Assembly (NCBI RefSeq): GCF_009857595.1
Contig: NZ_WWCU01000004.1
Span: forward strand, 62,001 to 126,000
Origin: Pseudoduganella aquatica
GTDB taxonomy: Bacteria > Pseudomonadota > Gammaproteobacteria > Burkholderiales > Burkholderiaceae_D
Length of the DNA: 64,000 bases
Direction of reading: 5' to 3'
In this document: piece by piece, positions 28,164 through 36,520 of the stretch
Layout: each line of letters starts with the position of its first letter
Numbering within the stretch: the stretch's first letter is position 1
Position numbers and translations under genes: made by a program
Notes under the pieces: generated by a model
What the model saw: the letters and a program-made list of their open reading frames with translations, nothing else
The model's database searches: none
What the model was told of the DNA's origin: nothing

Positions 28164-28886
28164 CTAGCCAGCGGCCTTCTGCGCCACCCATGCCTCGTAG
28201 CGCGAGCGGGTGTCGGGCGCCGTCGGCGGATACAGGCCGATGATGGACACGCCGCGCGCCACTTCCTCCAGCACGAATTCCTCGAAACGTTCCATCTCGA
28301 CGGCCTCGCGCGCGAGTTCGTCGGCCAGATGGCGCGGGACGCAGACCACGCCGTCGTCGTCGCCCACCATGATGTCGCCGGGGTAGACCGGCACGCCGCC
28401 GCAGCCGATGGGCGCGTTGATGTCCAGCGCGTGGTGGCGTATCAGATTGGTCGGCGCCGAAGGGCCGGAGCACCATGCCGGCATGTCCAGCGCGGCGATG
28501 CCCGCCGCGTCGCGCAGGCCGCCGTCCGTCACGATGCCGGCCGCGCCGCGCACCTGCATGCGCGTGGCGAGGATGCTCCCGGCCGACGCCACCGACACGT
28601 CGCCCCGGCAGTCCATCACCAGCACCGCGCCCGGCGGGATTTCTTCCACCGCCACACGCTGCGGATGGCGCGGGTCGCGGAATGCCTCTATGCCGTCCAG
28701 GTCTTCGCGCGAGGGGATGTAGCGCAGCGTGTAGGCCGGGCCCGCGAGGCGCTGGCCCGGCTTGAGCGGCCGTGCGCCCTGGATGAAGACGTTGCGGAAG
28801 CCGCGCTTGTACAGCAGCGACGTGAGGGTGGCGGTGCTGACGGTCTTCAGCGTTGCGAGGGTGTCGGGATGCAGTTCCTGGGTCAT
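28164..28886 (-). CDS. RraA-family aldolase/decarboxylase-like protein
   Basis: A 240-residue member of the RraA fold. The signature GIVTDGGLRDAAGI carries the arginine and aspartate used by 4-hydroxy-4-methyl-2-oxoglutarate aldolases, and IMVGDDDGVVCVPR is also typical. Annotations as an RNase E inhibitor are common but RNase regulation is doubtful for a 240-residue protein in a sugar operon; a retro-aldol or oxaloacetate-decarboxylase role on a keto acid is more likely (inference). Its ATG overlaps the stop of the PL7-like lyase gene by 4 nt (28883-28886), so it is the last gene of the coupled operon. Confidence 0.85.
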   Translation of the reverse strand: MTQELHPDTLATLKTVSTATLTSLLYKRGFRNVFIQGARPLKPGQRLAGPAYTLRYIPSREDLDGIEAFRDPRHPQRVAVEEIPPGAVLVMDCRGDVSVASAGSILATRMQVRGAAGIVTDGGLRDAAGIAALDMPAWCSGPSAPTNLIRHHALDINAPIGCGGVPVYPGDIMVGDDDGVVCVPRHLADELAREAVEMERFEEFVLEEVARGVSIIGLYPPTAPDTRSRYEAWVAQKAAG

Positions 28887-29698
28887 GGCTGGCTCCTGCT
28901 GCGTTGGAAAATGGTGTGGCTGAACTGGACCTGGCTGCTACCGATGCGGCTTTGCTGGTAGTACTGGTCCCATTTCTCGCGGCTGGTGGTGTGGGCCTGC
29001 GTGGCCGGATCGAGGGCCTGCAGGTAGTCGCCGAACTTGAAGTAGATGTTTTCGCCGGTGTTCTTGATGCGCGTCGGCGCGGTCTGCATGGCGCCGTGCT
29101 GGGCGGTGCTGACGGCGACCTTCGCCTCGCCGCCGGCAAAGCCGATGTCCAGGCCAAAGCTTTCGCCGGAGCGCACCGTGCCCAGTGCCGTCATGGCTTC
29201 CTTGCCGTCCGGGCCTTTTATGCGGGCCAGCACGTCGAACAGGCCATTGCCCGCTTTGCCGTCCATGGCCTTGCTGTCGGCCGTGTCCTGCACGTAGACC
29301 TTGAGCAGCGTGTCCAGTCCTTCGGCGTGGTACTGGGCAACGATGGTCTTGGCGCCTGCCGGCAGAGTGGCGGTGACGATGGCGGAAAAGCGTTCGTCCG
29401 TCGCTGCCACGCCCAGCCTGTGCCGGGACATGACTTTCAGCTCATTGCGGTAGCCGTGGCCATGGCCGGAATCGTACTTCGACTGCAGGGCGCTGAAGGT
29501 GAGCGTGCCCGTGTAGGGCGACGGATAGGGCGACTTGCCTTCGGCTTCGAACATGGCCTGCAGCGCGGTGGCGGGCGTGAAATCCGCTGCGGCCGGCGCT
29601 GCGGACAGCGGAGTGCAGAACAGCTGCATCAACAGCAGCGGCAGCGCGCTGCCGCGCACTGCAATGCCCCCGGCGGGCGTGCGGCATGGCGCGCGCAT
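28883..29698 (-). CDS. PL7-like (alginate-lyase-2 fold) polysaccharide lyase
   Basis: A 271-residue exported protein (signal peptide about 1-34). Three segments resemble the conserved strands of PL7 alginate lyases: YRNELKV for R(S/T/N)ELR, IVAQYHAEG for the QxH segment, and IYFKFGDYLQ for YFKAGxYxQ. These place an arginine, a histidine and a tyrosine where the beta-jelly-roll lyases use them. Sequence is divergent, so a related family acting on another polyuronate is possible. Its start overlaps the FAH stop as TGATG (1 nt) and its end overlaps RraA by 4 nt. The operon partners (heparinase-type lyase, reductase, KDG kinase) support a lyase role. Confidence 0.62.
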   Translation of the reverse strand: MRAPCRTPAGGIAVRGSALPLLLMQLFCTPLSAAPAAADFTPATALQAMFEAEGKSPYPSPYTGTLTFSALQSKYDSGHGHGYRNELKVMSRHRLGVAATDERFSAIVTATLPAGAKTIVAQYHAEGLDTLLKVYVQDTADSKAMDGKAGNGLFDVLARIKGPDGKEAMTALGTVRSGESFGLDIGFAGGEAKVAVSTAQHGAMQTAPTRIKNTGENIYFKFGDYLQALDPATQAHTTSREKWDQYYQQSRIGSSQVQFSHTIFQRSRSQP

Positions 29699-30534
29699 CA
29701 GGCAACCACCTGGGTTTGCGTGCCCAGTTTGTCCATCGCCAGGCGAACCACGTCGCCGCGCTTCAGGTACTGGGGCGGCTTCAGGCCCATGCCCACGCCG
29801 CCGGGCGTGCCGCTGACGATCACGTCGCCGGGCAGCAGCGTCATGAACTGGCTGACGTAGGAGACGATGTAGGCCACGGGGAAAATCATGTCCGAGGTAT
29901 TGCTGGCCTGCTTGCGTTCGCCGTTCACGCTCAGTTCCATATCCAGCGCCTGCGGATCCGGAATGTCGTCGGCGGTCACCAGCCACGGGCCGATGGGGCC
30001 GAAGGTGTCGAAGCTCTTGCCCTTGCACCACTGGCCGTTGCGGTGGTTCTGCCAGTGCCGCTCCGACAGGTCGTTGGCCAGGCAGTAGCCCGCCACGTGA
30101 TCGAGCGCCTTGTTCTGGGCCACGCTGCGCGCGGTGGTGCCGATGACGATGCCCATTTCAATTTCCCAGTCCGTGTGCTCCGACCCCGGCGGCATGACGA
30201 TGGCGTCATTCGGACCGCTAAGCGAGGTGATCGCCTTGTTGAAGACGATGGGCTCCGCAGGAATGGCCTGGCCGGATTCCTCGGCGTGCTTGCGGTAGTT
30301 CAGCGCTATGCCGATGAACTGGCGGATACCGGCCACGGGTACGCCGATGCGCGCGTCCGCGCTCAGTACCGGCAGCCGTTCCAGTTCGATGGCGGCCAGC
30401 GCGCGCAGCTTTTCGGGCGCCAGCCAGTCCGGCGTGAGGTCCGGCACCAGCGCGGACAAGTCGCGGATGATGCCTTGCGCATCCAGCGCCGCAGGTTTCT
30501 CGGCGCCCGGAGCGCCTACGCGTAGCAGTTTCAT
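29698..30534 (-). CDS. Fumarylacetoacetate-hydrolase-family protein
   Basis: A 278-residue FAH-superfamily enzyme. The metal site glutamates and aspartate are visible in DWEIEMGIVIG and in the QFIGIALNYRKHAEE segment; LLPGDVIVSGTPGGVGMGLKPPQYLKRGDVV closes the fold. Close families include 2,4-diketo-3-deoxy-sugar-acid hydrolases of the L-fucose/L-rhamnose oxidative pathways and acylpyruvate hydrolases. In this locus it may cleave a diketo acid from the uronate pathway, which is inference. It overlaps the SGNH esterase gene by 4 nt (30531-30534) and the lyase gene by 1 nt. Confidence 0.87.
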   Translation of the reverse strand: MKLLRVGAPGAEKPAALDAQGIIRDLSALVPDLTPDWLAPEKLRALAAIELERLPVLSADARIGVPVAGIRQFIGIALNYRKHAEESGQAIPAEPIVFNKAITSLSGPNDAIVMPPGSEHTDWEIEMGIVIGTTARSVAQNKALDHVAGYCLANDLSERHWQNHRNGQWCKGKSFDTFGPIGPWLVTADDIPDPQALDMELSVNGERKQASNTSDMIFPVAYIVSYVSQFMTLLPGDVIVSGTPGGVGMGLKPPQYLKRGDVVRLAMDKLGTQTQVVA

Positions 30535-31352
30535 TTGTCGTCCTTTTTGGCGTCTTTCATCATGCTGTCGAGCAGCGGTTGCATGGCGTCGGCCCAGAGC
30601 TGGTAGCCTGCGGCGACCGGATGCAGCTGATCCGGCATGATGGTGTGCGGAATGTGGCCGTCCTGGCCCAGGAATACGGCGCCGATGTCGAGAAAGCGTA
30701 TCGTCTTGCCGTCGTCCAGCGTGGCCAGCTCGCGGTTGACCGCGGCAATGGTGGCCATGCGTTTCGCCGCTTCTTCCACCGCGGCAGGCGTGACGGGGCC
30801 GCCCTTGGCGTCGCGCGGGCCGCGCGGGAAGATGCCCAGCACGAGAACGCGGGTGTCGGGCAGCCTGGCGCGCACCATGGCGACAATCTTGCGGTTGGCG
30901 GCGGCGATTTCCTCCGCGCTGTAGTCAAGGCTGTTGTTGGTGCCCATCATCAGCACGGCCACCTTGGGCGCGATGCCTTCCAGCTCGCCGTGCTCGATCT
31001 GCCAGATCAGGTTCTGCGTGCGCGCGCCGCCGATGCCGAAGTTGGCCGGCTGGTATTTGCCGTAATACGCTTCCCAGATGTGCGGCGCGCGCTGCCAGCC
31101 CGCCGTGATCGAATCGCCAAGGAAGAGCAAGCCTACGGGGCCGCTCTTGGCGCGGGCCAGGAAGCGCGCGTGGTTCTGCAGGAACTGGCCGTTGTCCTGC
31201 TTCTCGAAGGCTTCGGAGGCGCTCAGGCGCTTGGCCGGCGCCGCTGCCGGGGCGCCGGCTTGCGCCATGGCCGGCGGCAAGGAGAAGGCAAAGGCGAGGG
31301 CGCACGCCGCTGCCAGCGCCGGCAGCAGATGCTTGCGTGGAAGGCGGCTCAT
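30531..31352 (-). CDS. Secreted SGNH/GDSL hydrolase, probable carbohydrate esterase
   Basis: A 273-residue exported SGNH hydrolase (signal peptide about 1-31). Block I is FLGDSITAGW with the catalytic serine, block II GIGGARTQNLIW, block III MMGTNNS and block V DQLHP with the catalytic Asp/His, so the site is complete. The sequence resembles platelet-activating-factor acetylhydrolase-like GDSL esterases found among bacterial polysaccharide genes. Deacetylation of the polysaccharide is a reasonable guess; bacterial alginates carry O-acetyl groups on mannuronate. It overlaps the MFS gene upstream by ATGA (31349-31352). Confidence 0.85.
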   Translation of the reverse strand: MSRLPRKHLLPALAAACALAFAFSLPPAMAQAGAPAAAPAKRLSASEAFEKQDNGQFLQNHARFLARAKSGPVGLLFLGDSITAGWQRAPHIWEAYYGKYQPANFGIGGARTQNLIWQIEHGELEGIAPKVAVLMMGTNNSLDYSAEEIAAANRKIVAMVRARLPDTRVLVLGIFPRGPRDAKGGPVTPAAVEEAAKRMATIAAVNRELATLDDGKTIRFLDIGAVFLGQDGHIPHTIMPDQLHPVAAGYQLWADAMQPLLDSMMKDAKKDDK

Positions 31353-32629
31353 CGCGCCACCCCGCTGCGCGGCTGCACCGGCGCCACCGCGCCGCCAAGC
31401 CAGACCGACAGGAACACCAGTGGCACCAGCAGCGCGCCCAGCACAAAGAAGGGCGTGTAGTTGCCGCCGGCGGTGATCGACGGCACCAGCTGCATGCAGA
31501 TGATCACGCCCAGCACGGCCGAGGTGCCGCTCAGGCCTGCCAGCGAGCCCACGGTTTTCCCGGAGAAGAAGTCGCTCGGCAGGGTCTGGATATTGGTGAT
31601 GGCGGCCTGGAAGCCGAACAGGATGACCGCAATCGACAGCACGGCCAGCAGCGGCGTGTCCGCCGTTGCGCTGAACAGCAGGGCGGGCAGCATCAGCGCC
31701 AGCCCGAGGGCGATCACCGTCTTGCGGGCCCGGTTCACGCTCCAGCCGCGCTGCAGCAGGCGTCCGCACAGCCAGCCGCCGGACAGCGCTCCTATAGCGG
31801 CGCCTACATAGGGCACCCATGCGAAGATGCCGATCTGCTTCACGTCGAAGTGGAATTTCTCGTTCAGGTACAGCGGCAGCCACGCCACGAACAGCCACCA
31901 GATCGGGTCGATGAAGAAGCGCGCGGCGATCACGCCCCAGCTCTGGCGGTGGCGCAGCAGCTGCGGCAGCGTCGGCACGTATTCCGCCTGCCTGGCCGCT
32001 TCCGTTTTCTGGCCGGTGAGGATGTAGTTGCGTTCTTCCTCGCTGATCCAGGGATGGGCGGCGGGGCCGGACTTGTAGATGATCAGCCAGGGCACGACCC
32101 AGAAGAAGCCGAGGGCGGCGATCAGGATGAAGGTGGTTTTCCAGCCCACATAGGCGTACAGCCAGGCGATCAACGGTGGCGCGATAATGGAGCCGAGCGA
32201 TGCACCGGCGCCGAAGATGCCTTGCGCCAGCGCGCGCTCGCGCACCGGAAACCATTCGGCTACGGCCTTGGTGGCGCCGGGCCAGTTGCCCGCCTCGCCC
32301 ACGCCCAGCAGCGCACGGAACAGGCCGAACGACAGGGCCGAGCGCGCGACGAAATGCAGGCCGATGGAGACCGACCATACGAGGATGGACAGGATGAAGC
32401 CGATCCGGGTTCCCAGCGCGTCGAACAGCTTGCCGAACAGCGTCTGGCCGATGGCGTAGCCGATCAGGAAGACGGTGACGATATTGGCGTAATCGCGCTT
32501 GTCCAGGCCGAGATCCGCGGCAATGCCCGGCCACATGACCGCGAGGGCCGAGCGGTCGATGTAGTTGATAATTGTTGCGGCGGCCACCAGCGTCATGACC
32601 AGCCAGCGCAAACCTTTAGTAGTTCTCAT
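31349..32629 (-). CDS. MFS transporter, hexuronate/ACS family
   Basis: A 426-residue, 12-helix carrier of the anion:cation symporter family (ExuT/GudP type). The N-terminal helix motif WLVMTLVAAATIINYIDRSALAVMWP and ALLGVGEAGNWPGATKAVAEWFPVRERALAQGIF are family hallmarks. It probably brings uronates or their unsaturated products across the inner membrane. ATG 32629 is chosen because GGAG lies eight bases upstream and the protein then starts just before helix 1; the longer frame would add a non-hydrophobic tail. It begins 79 bp behind the sugar-kinase gene and is coupled to the esterase gene. Confidence 0.9.
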   Translation of the reverse strand: MRTTKGLRWLVMTLVAAATIINYIDRSALAVMWPGIAADLGLDKRDYANIVTVFLIGYAIGQTLFGKLFDALGTRIGFILSILVWSVSIGLHFVARSALSFGLFRALLGVGEAGNWPGATKAVAEWFPVRERALAQGIFGAGASLGSIIAPPLIAWLYAYVGWKTTFILIAALGFFWVVPWLIIYKSGPAAHPWISEEERNYILTGQKTEAARQAEYVPTLPQLLRHRQSWGVIAARFFIDPIWWLFVAWLPLYLNEKFHFDVKQIGIFAWVPYVGAAIGALSGGWLCGRLLQRGWSVNRARKTVIALGLALMLPALLFSATADTPLLAVLSIAVILFGFQAAITNIQTLPSDFFSGKTVGSLAGLSGTSAVLGVIICMQLVPSITAGGNYTPFFVLGALLVPLVFLSVWLGGAVAPVQPRSGVAR

Positions 32630-32708
32630 GCGCGCTTCTCCAAGATGTCTCTGTCTCTCTATTTTTTGTTCTGTGCGCCCGCCCTCGCCGGGGCGGTGCG
32701 CGCTCTTG

Positions 32709-33656
32709 TTATTGCAGGCCAAGCTCGCTGCGCGTCGGCAGCCCTTCACAGTCCCCCCGGAACTGCACCACGCGCGCGCCCACCGCGTTGCCGCGCGCCG
32801 CAGCCAGGGCCAGGGGCAGCCCTTCCAGCAGCGCGCTGATGACGCCCACCGCGAAGCCGTCCCCGGCGCCCACGGTGTCCACCACCTTTCGCACCGGCAC
32901 GCCGGGCGCAATGCCCCGGCCTTCCGGACCGGCGTAGTACGCGCCCTGCGGCCCGAGCTTGACCACCACCTGCCGCGCGCCGCGCGCCAGATAGAAGTCC
33001 GCGATGCCGGCCGCGTCGCCGCAGCCGGTCAGCAGCTTGCCTTCCCCCAGGCCCGGCATCACCACATCGGCCAGGCTGGCCAGCGCGTTGACGGTTTCTA
33101 TCATCGCCTCCTGCGTGGGCCACAGACGCGGCCTGAGGTTGGGGTCGAAGGTGACCATGCGGCCGGCGCCGCGCGCCTGCGCGGCCATGGTCAGCGCCAT
33201 GTCGCGGCAGCTGTCCGACAGCGCCGGGGAGATGCCGGTCAGGTGCAGCAGGCGCGCCCGCTGGTAGGCGCCGGACGGTATGTCGGCGCGCGACAGGTGG
33301 CTGGCGGCCGAACCGCGACGGAAGTACTCCACTTCCGGATCGCTGCCGTCGAGCGCCATGGACTTGAGCATGAAGCCGGTCGGATGCTGCTGGTCCAGCC
33401 GCACATGGCGCAGGTCCAGGCCTTCGGCCTGCATGAAGTCCAGCAGGTTGCGGCCCAGGCTGTCCTTGCCCAGCGCGCTGACGTAGCCCACCTTGTATCC
33501 CAGCCTGCTCAAGCCCACCGCCACATTGAGCTCCGCGCCGGCGGTGGCGCGCTCGAACTCGCTCACCTCCGCCAGCGGCAAGGGCTGGCGCGCCATCAGC
33601 AAGGCCATGGCCTCGCCGACGGTCACCACGTCGGGTATCTGCAGCGTCTCGTCCAT
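32709..33656 (-). CDS. kdgK: PfkB-family sugar kinase, probable 2-keto-3-deoxygluconate kinase
   Basis: A 315-residue PfkB/ribokinase-fold kinase. The N-terminal glycines (VTVGEAMALLMAR), TGISPALS, FDPNLRPRLWP and the C-terminal DTVGAGDGFAVGVISALLEG with the catalytic aspartate and anion hole are all visible. KDG kinases have exactly this look, and both lyase-based uronate pathways in the window end in 2-keto-3-deoxygluconate. No KDPG aldolase (Eda) is in the window. It lies 10 bp after the heparinase-type lyase gene. Confidence 0.87.
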   Translation of the reverse strand: MDETLQIPDVVTVGEAMALLMARQPLPLAEVSEFERATAGAELNVAVGLSRLGYKVGYVSALGKDSLGRNLLDFMQAEGLDLRHVRLDQQHPTGFMLKSMALDGSDPEVEYFRRGSAASHLSRADIPSGAYQRARLLHLTGISPALSDSCRDMALTMAAQARGAGRMVTFDPNLRPRLWPTQEAMIETVNALASLADVVMPGLGEGKLLTGCGDAAGIADFYLARGARQVVVKLGPQGAYYAGPEGRGIAPGVPVRKVVDTVGAGDGFAVGVISALLEGLPLALAAARGNAVGARVVQFRGDCEGLPTRSELGLQ

Positions 33657-33666
33657 AGCGTGCCCC

Positions 33667-35670
33667 TCAGAACTTCATGCCGGTGACCAGCGTGGCCTGC
33701 CGGCTGGCCGGCAGCGAGATGCGCAGCACATTACCGCGCTGCTGCTTCGGCCCCTTGTCGACATTGCCCGGAGGGCCGGCGGAGACCACAAAGCCCGGTT
33801 CCACCACGGCTGCCGCCGCCTTGGTGCGCGCATCCACCTTCAGCGCGGAGGGCTGGCCCTCCACAAGGAAGCTGCGTTCGTCCAGCTGCTTGATCTCGCG
33901 GTCGCCGTGCACTTGCGCCGTCAGCACCACCGGCTTGCTGGCCTTCATGGTGTCGCTGGTGGTCCAGGCGCCGCGCGCAAAGCTGAAGCGCCGCTCCAGT
34001 TTCTCGATGCCCAGCTCCGGGCGGTAGGCGCCCGTCAGGTCCGCCACGATGTCGGCGTGGTCCTTGCCCAGCGTGAGCTTGGTGATGCGGATGCTGTCCA
34101 GGCGCGCATAGGGATAGCCCTCGAACGCATCGTGGCCGCCGCCTTCGTTGGCCTGGCCCTGGCCGTCCACCAGCAGCGTGTTGCTGATTTTGCTGCTCGG
34201 GATGCCCGCATAGCCTTTCGGACCGGTCAGGTAGCTGCCGCCGCCAAACAGGATGAAACTGCCCGCATCCGGGTGCGAATGGCCCATGGACAGGTGCCAG
34301 TCCGGCATCTTGCCGATCAGCGAGGCGGCGTGGTGGCCCTCCGGCGGGCCTGCGCGGAAGGCGAAGGCGGTGGCCTTGCTGCTCCAGTCGCTGCGCCAGT
34401 ACACCGTGCCCAGGTCGTCGAAGTGGTGGTGCGGCGGAATGGCCGACATCGGCGTTGGCTTGATCGAAGGCTCGTACCATTGCAGCGACCAGAAGTCCTC
34501 CGCGCAGATATGGCCCAGCGAGTCCATCCAGGCCGCCACGCCCTGCGCCTCCGGATTGCCGAAGCGCTGCGCCAGGCGGTACAGCAGGTTGTAGTTGGAG
34601 TGCAGCTTGCCGCCCGGGTGGGTGCGGTCCGGCTCGTGGCCGACGCGCGAGCGCGTGACCGGGCCTTCGAAGGCGTCGCCGAAGTCGAAGATGTCCTGGC
34701 CGTTCGGCGTGATCGAGTGCGCCATGTAGAGGTGGGCCTTGCGAAGCGCGGGCAGGTCGTACATGTCGTCGCCCGCCGCGTGGGCAAAGGCGTCCAGCCC
34801 GTGGATAATCCACGGCATGGAGAAGATCCAGTATTCCACGCCTTCGTAGAAATAGCCGTCCGGCGAGGCCACCGAGAGCACTTGCGTGAAGATGGCGCGC
34901 GACAGGGCGGCCCAGCCGGCCGCCTCCGGCACTTCGTCGAACACCGCGTAGGCGGCGACGGCCAGGCCGGAGATGGGGATGAAGCAGTGGTTCTGGCTGT
35001 AGGAATACGACTTGCCTGGCTTGGGGCTGAAATGCGCGGCCATGATGCGCGCGTGGCGCACCAGCTTTTCGCGGTAGCGCGTGCGCTCTTCCACGCTCAG
35101 CACGTCGAACAGCAAGTCGTAGGCGGTGCCCAGGCCGTACAGCAGGTGGCCCGCCGCCAGGTCGATGTCCGGCTTGCTGAAGGTATAGCCCCAGACAGGA
35201 TAGCTGACCGCCGCGTCCATATAGCGCTTGGCCGCTTCCAGGTAGCGCGCGTCGCCTTCTATCTTGTAGGCGAGGGCGGCGCCCACCATGCCGATGCCGA
35301 CCGTGTTCTGCGCGCGGCGCGTCTGCGCCGGCGAGGCCTCCGGCTCGGCGCGCATGGCCACCAGGCCCGACAGCGCCTTCTGCCAGATAGCGCTATGGCT
35401 GCCGCGCGCGCGCTGGCGCAGCTGCTCCAGTCCCGCCGCCGTGGTGAACACGCGCGGATGCACGCCGCTCAGTTCCGCGCGCAGCGGCGCGGGATGCGCC
35501 TGCATCAGCTTCGTCAGCGGATGGACGCCGCCGGTGGCCGCGCCGCCCTGTTTGGTGCCCAGCGCCTCGCGCGCATCCTGCGCAAAGGCGGATGGGATGC
35601 CGCCACCGAGGGCTGGCAAGGCGAGGGCGGCGGTGCCGAGCAGGCGGCGCCGTTTGAAGTTAGGTTGCAT
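33667..35670 (-). CDS. Heparinase II/III-family polysaccharide lyase (PL15/PL17-like)
   Basis: A 667-residue exported protein (twin-arginine-like leader FKRRRLLGTAALALPALG). An alpha/alpha toroid (about 60-390) with SQNHCFIPISG is followed by an anti-parallel beta-sandwich with HLSMGHSHPDAGSFILFGGG, the heparinase II/III motif. The Asn-His pair and the tyrosines near EGVEYWIFSMPW are candidate catalytic residues. The architecture is that of exo-acting oligoalginate lyases of PL15 and PL17, and also of PL12/PL21, so the substrate is not fixed by sequence. The ATG at 35670 has GGAG five bases upstream; the long frame beyond it is the antisense of the SDR gene. It sits 17 bp behind the SDR gene. 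Confidence 0.87.
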   Translation of the reverse strand: MQPNFKRRRLLGTAALALPALGGGIPSAFAQDAREALGTKQGGAATGGVHPLTKLMQAHPAPLRAELSGVHPRVFTTAAGLEQLRQRARGSHSAIWQKALSGLVAMRAEPEASPAQTRRAQNTVGIGMVGAALAYKIEGDARYLEAAKRYMDAAVSYPVWGYTFSKPDIDLAAGHLLYGLGTAYDLLFDVLSVEERTRYREKLVRHARIMAAHFSPKPGKSYSYSQNHCFIPISGLAVAAYAVFDEVPEAAGWAALSRAIFTQVLSVASPDGYFYEGVEYWIFSMPWIIHGLDAFAHAAGDDMYDLPALRKAHLYMAHSITPNGQDIFDFGDAFEGPVTRSRVGHEPDRTHPGGKLHSNYNLLYRLAQRFGNPEAQGVAAWMDSLGHICAEDFWSLQWYEPSIKPTPMSAIPPHHHFDDLGTVYWRSDWSSKATAFAFRAGPPEGHHAASLIGKMPDWHLSMGHSHPDAGSFILFGGGSYLTGPKGYAGIPSSKISNTLLVDGQGQANEGGGHDAFEGYPYARLDSIRITKLTLGKDHADIVADLTGAYRPELGIEKLERRFSFARGAWTTSDTMKASKPVVLTAQVHGDREIKQLDERSFLVEGQPSALKVDARTKAAAAVVEPGFVVSAGPPGNVDKGPKQQRGNVLRISLPASRQATLVTGMKF

Positions 35671-35687
35671 GGGATCTCCGTTGCGGA

Positions 35688-36443
35688 TCAGTAGATGCCG
35701 AGGCCGCCGTTGACCTGGATGATTTCGCCGGCCAGGAAGGCTGCACGCTCGGAAGCGAGGAAGACCACGACATTGGCCACGTCGCTGGGCTGGCCCTCGC
35801 GGCGCGCCGGGGTGCGCTCGGCGATGGCGAGGCGGTTGGCCGGGGTGTTGAAGGTGTCGTGGAAGCGGGTGGCGATCAGGCCGGGCGCGACGCCGTTCAC
35901 GCGGATGCCCAGCGGGCCCACTTCCTTGGCCAGCGCGCGGGTGAAGGTGGCCACGGCCGCCTTGGACGAAGCGTAGTGCGCCGAACCCGGACCGCCGCCG
36001 TCGAACGCGGCCAGCGACGACATGGTGACGATCACGCCGCTCTTGCGCGGTTCCATGCGCTTGAGCGCGGCCTGGCAGATCAGGAAGGTGCTGGTCAGGT
36101 TCAGGTTCATGGACTCGTTCCACAGCGATAGCGGCATGTCGACGACGCGGCAGCGCTGTATCAGGCCGCCGATGTTGGCGAACAGGGCGTCGATCTGGCC
36201 GATGGCGCCTTCCGCTTCGGCATACACCTGTTCGGCCGCGTCGGCGCCGGTCAGGTCGGCCTTGATGGCCTGGGCGCGGCGGCCCATGGCGCGGATCTGC
36301 GCCACCACTTCCTGCGCTTCCGCGTCGCTGCTCCAGTAGGTCAGCACCACGTCCGCGCCGGCTTCCGCCAGTGCCAGCGAAGTGGCTTTGCCGATTCCCG
36401 ATGCGCCGCCCATGACGAGGGCGCGTTTGCCGATCAGTTCCAT
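35688..36443 (-). CDS. SDR-family oxidoreductase, probable deoxy-uronate reductase
   Basis: A 251-residue classical short-chain dehydrogenase. The cofactor motif is GGASGIGKA, and the catalytic Ser/Tyr/Lys lie in SSLAAFDGG...HYASSKAA; the C-terminus closes with NGGLGIY. The NxAG motif is altered to ANIGG. In alginate and pectin pathways an SDR reduces 4-deoxy-5-ketohexuronate to 2-keto-3-deoxygluconate, which would feed the kinase two genes downstream. A 2-keto-3-deoxy-acid dehydrogenase partnering the FAH protein is an alternative. It is 53 bp behind the LacI gene. Confidence 0.85.
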   Translation of the reverse strand: MELIGKRALVMGGASGIGKATSLALAEAGADVVLTYWSSDAEAQEVVAQIRAMGRRAQAIKADLTGADAAEQVYAEAEGAIGQIDALFANIGGLIQRCRVVDMPLSLWNESMNLNLTSTFLICQAALKRMEPRKSGVIVTMSSLAAFDGGGPGSAHYASSKAAVATFTRALAKEVGPLGIRVNGVAPGLIATRFHDTFNTPANRLAIAERTPARREGQPSDVANVVVFLASERAAFLAGEIIQVNGGLGIY

Positions 36444-36490
36444 AATAGTCTCTCTTTATAAGGTTGGGTTGTAGTTGCGTAGGGCGGTAG

Positions 36491-36520
36491 GGCGGGTTAG
36501 CGCAGCGCGCGTAACCCGCC
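36491..36520. repeat. REP-like inverted repeat at the end of the LacI gene
   Basis: GGCGGGTTAGCGC (36491-36503) is followed by AGC, then GCGC and GTAACCCGCC (to 36520), giving a near-perfect stem with one bulged G. Elements of the form GGGTTAGCGCAGCGTAACCC are scattered between genes in many proteobacteria. This copy reaches into the last codons of the regulator gene, whose stop is at 36497. Confidence 0.65.
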
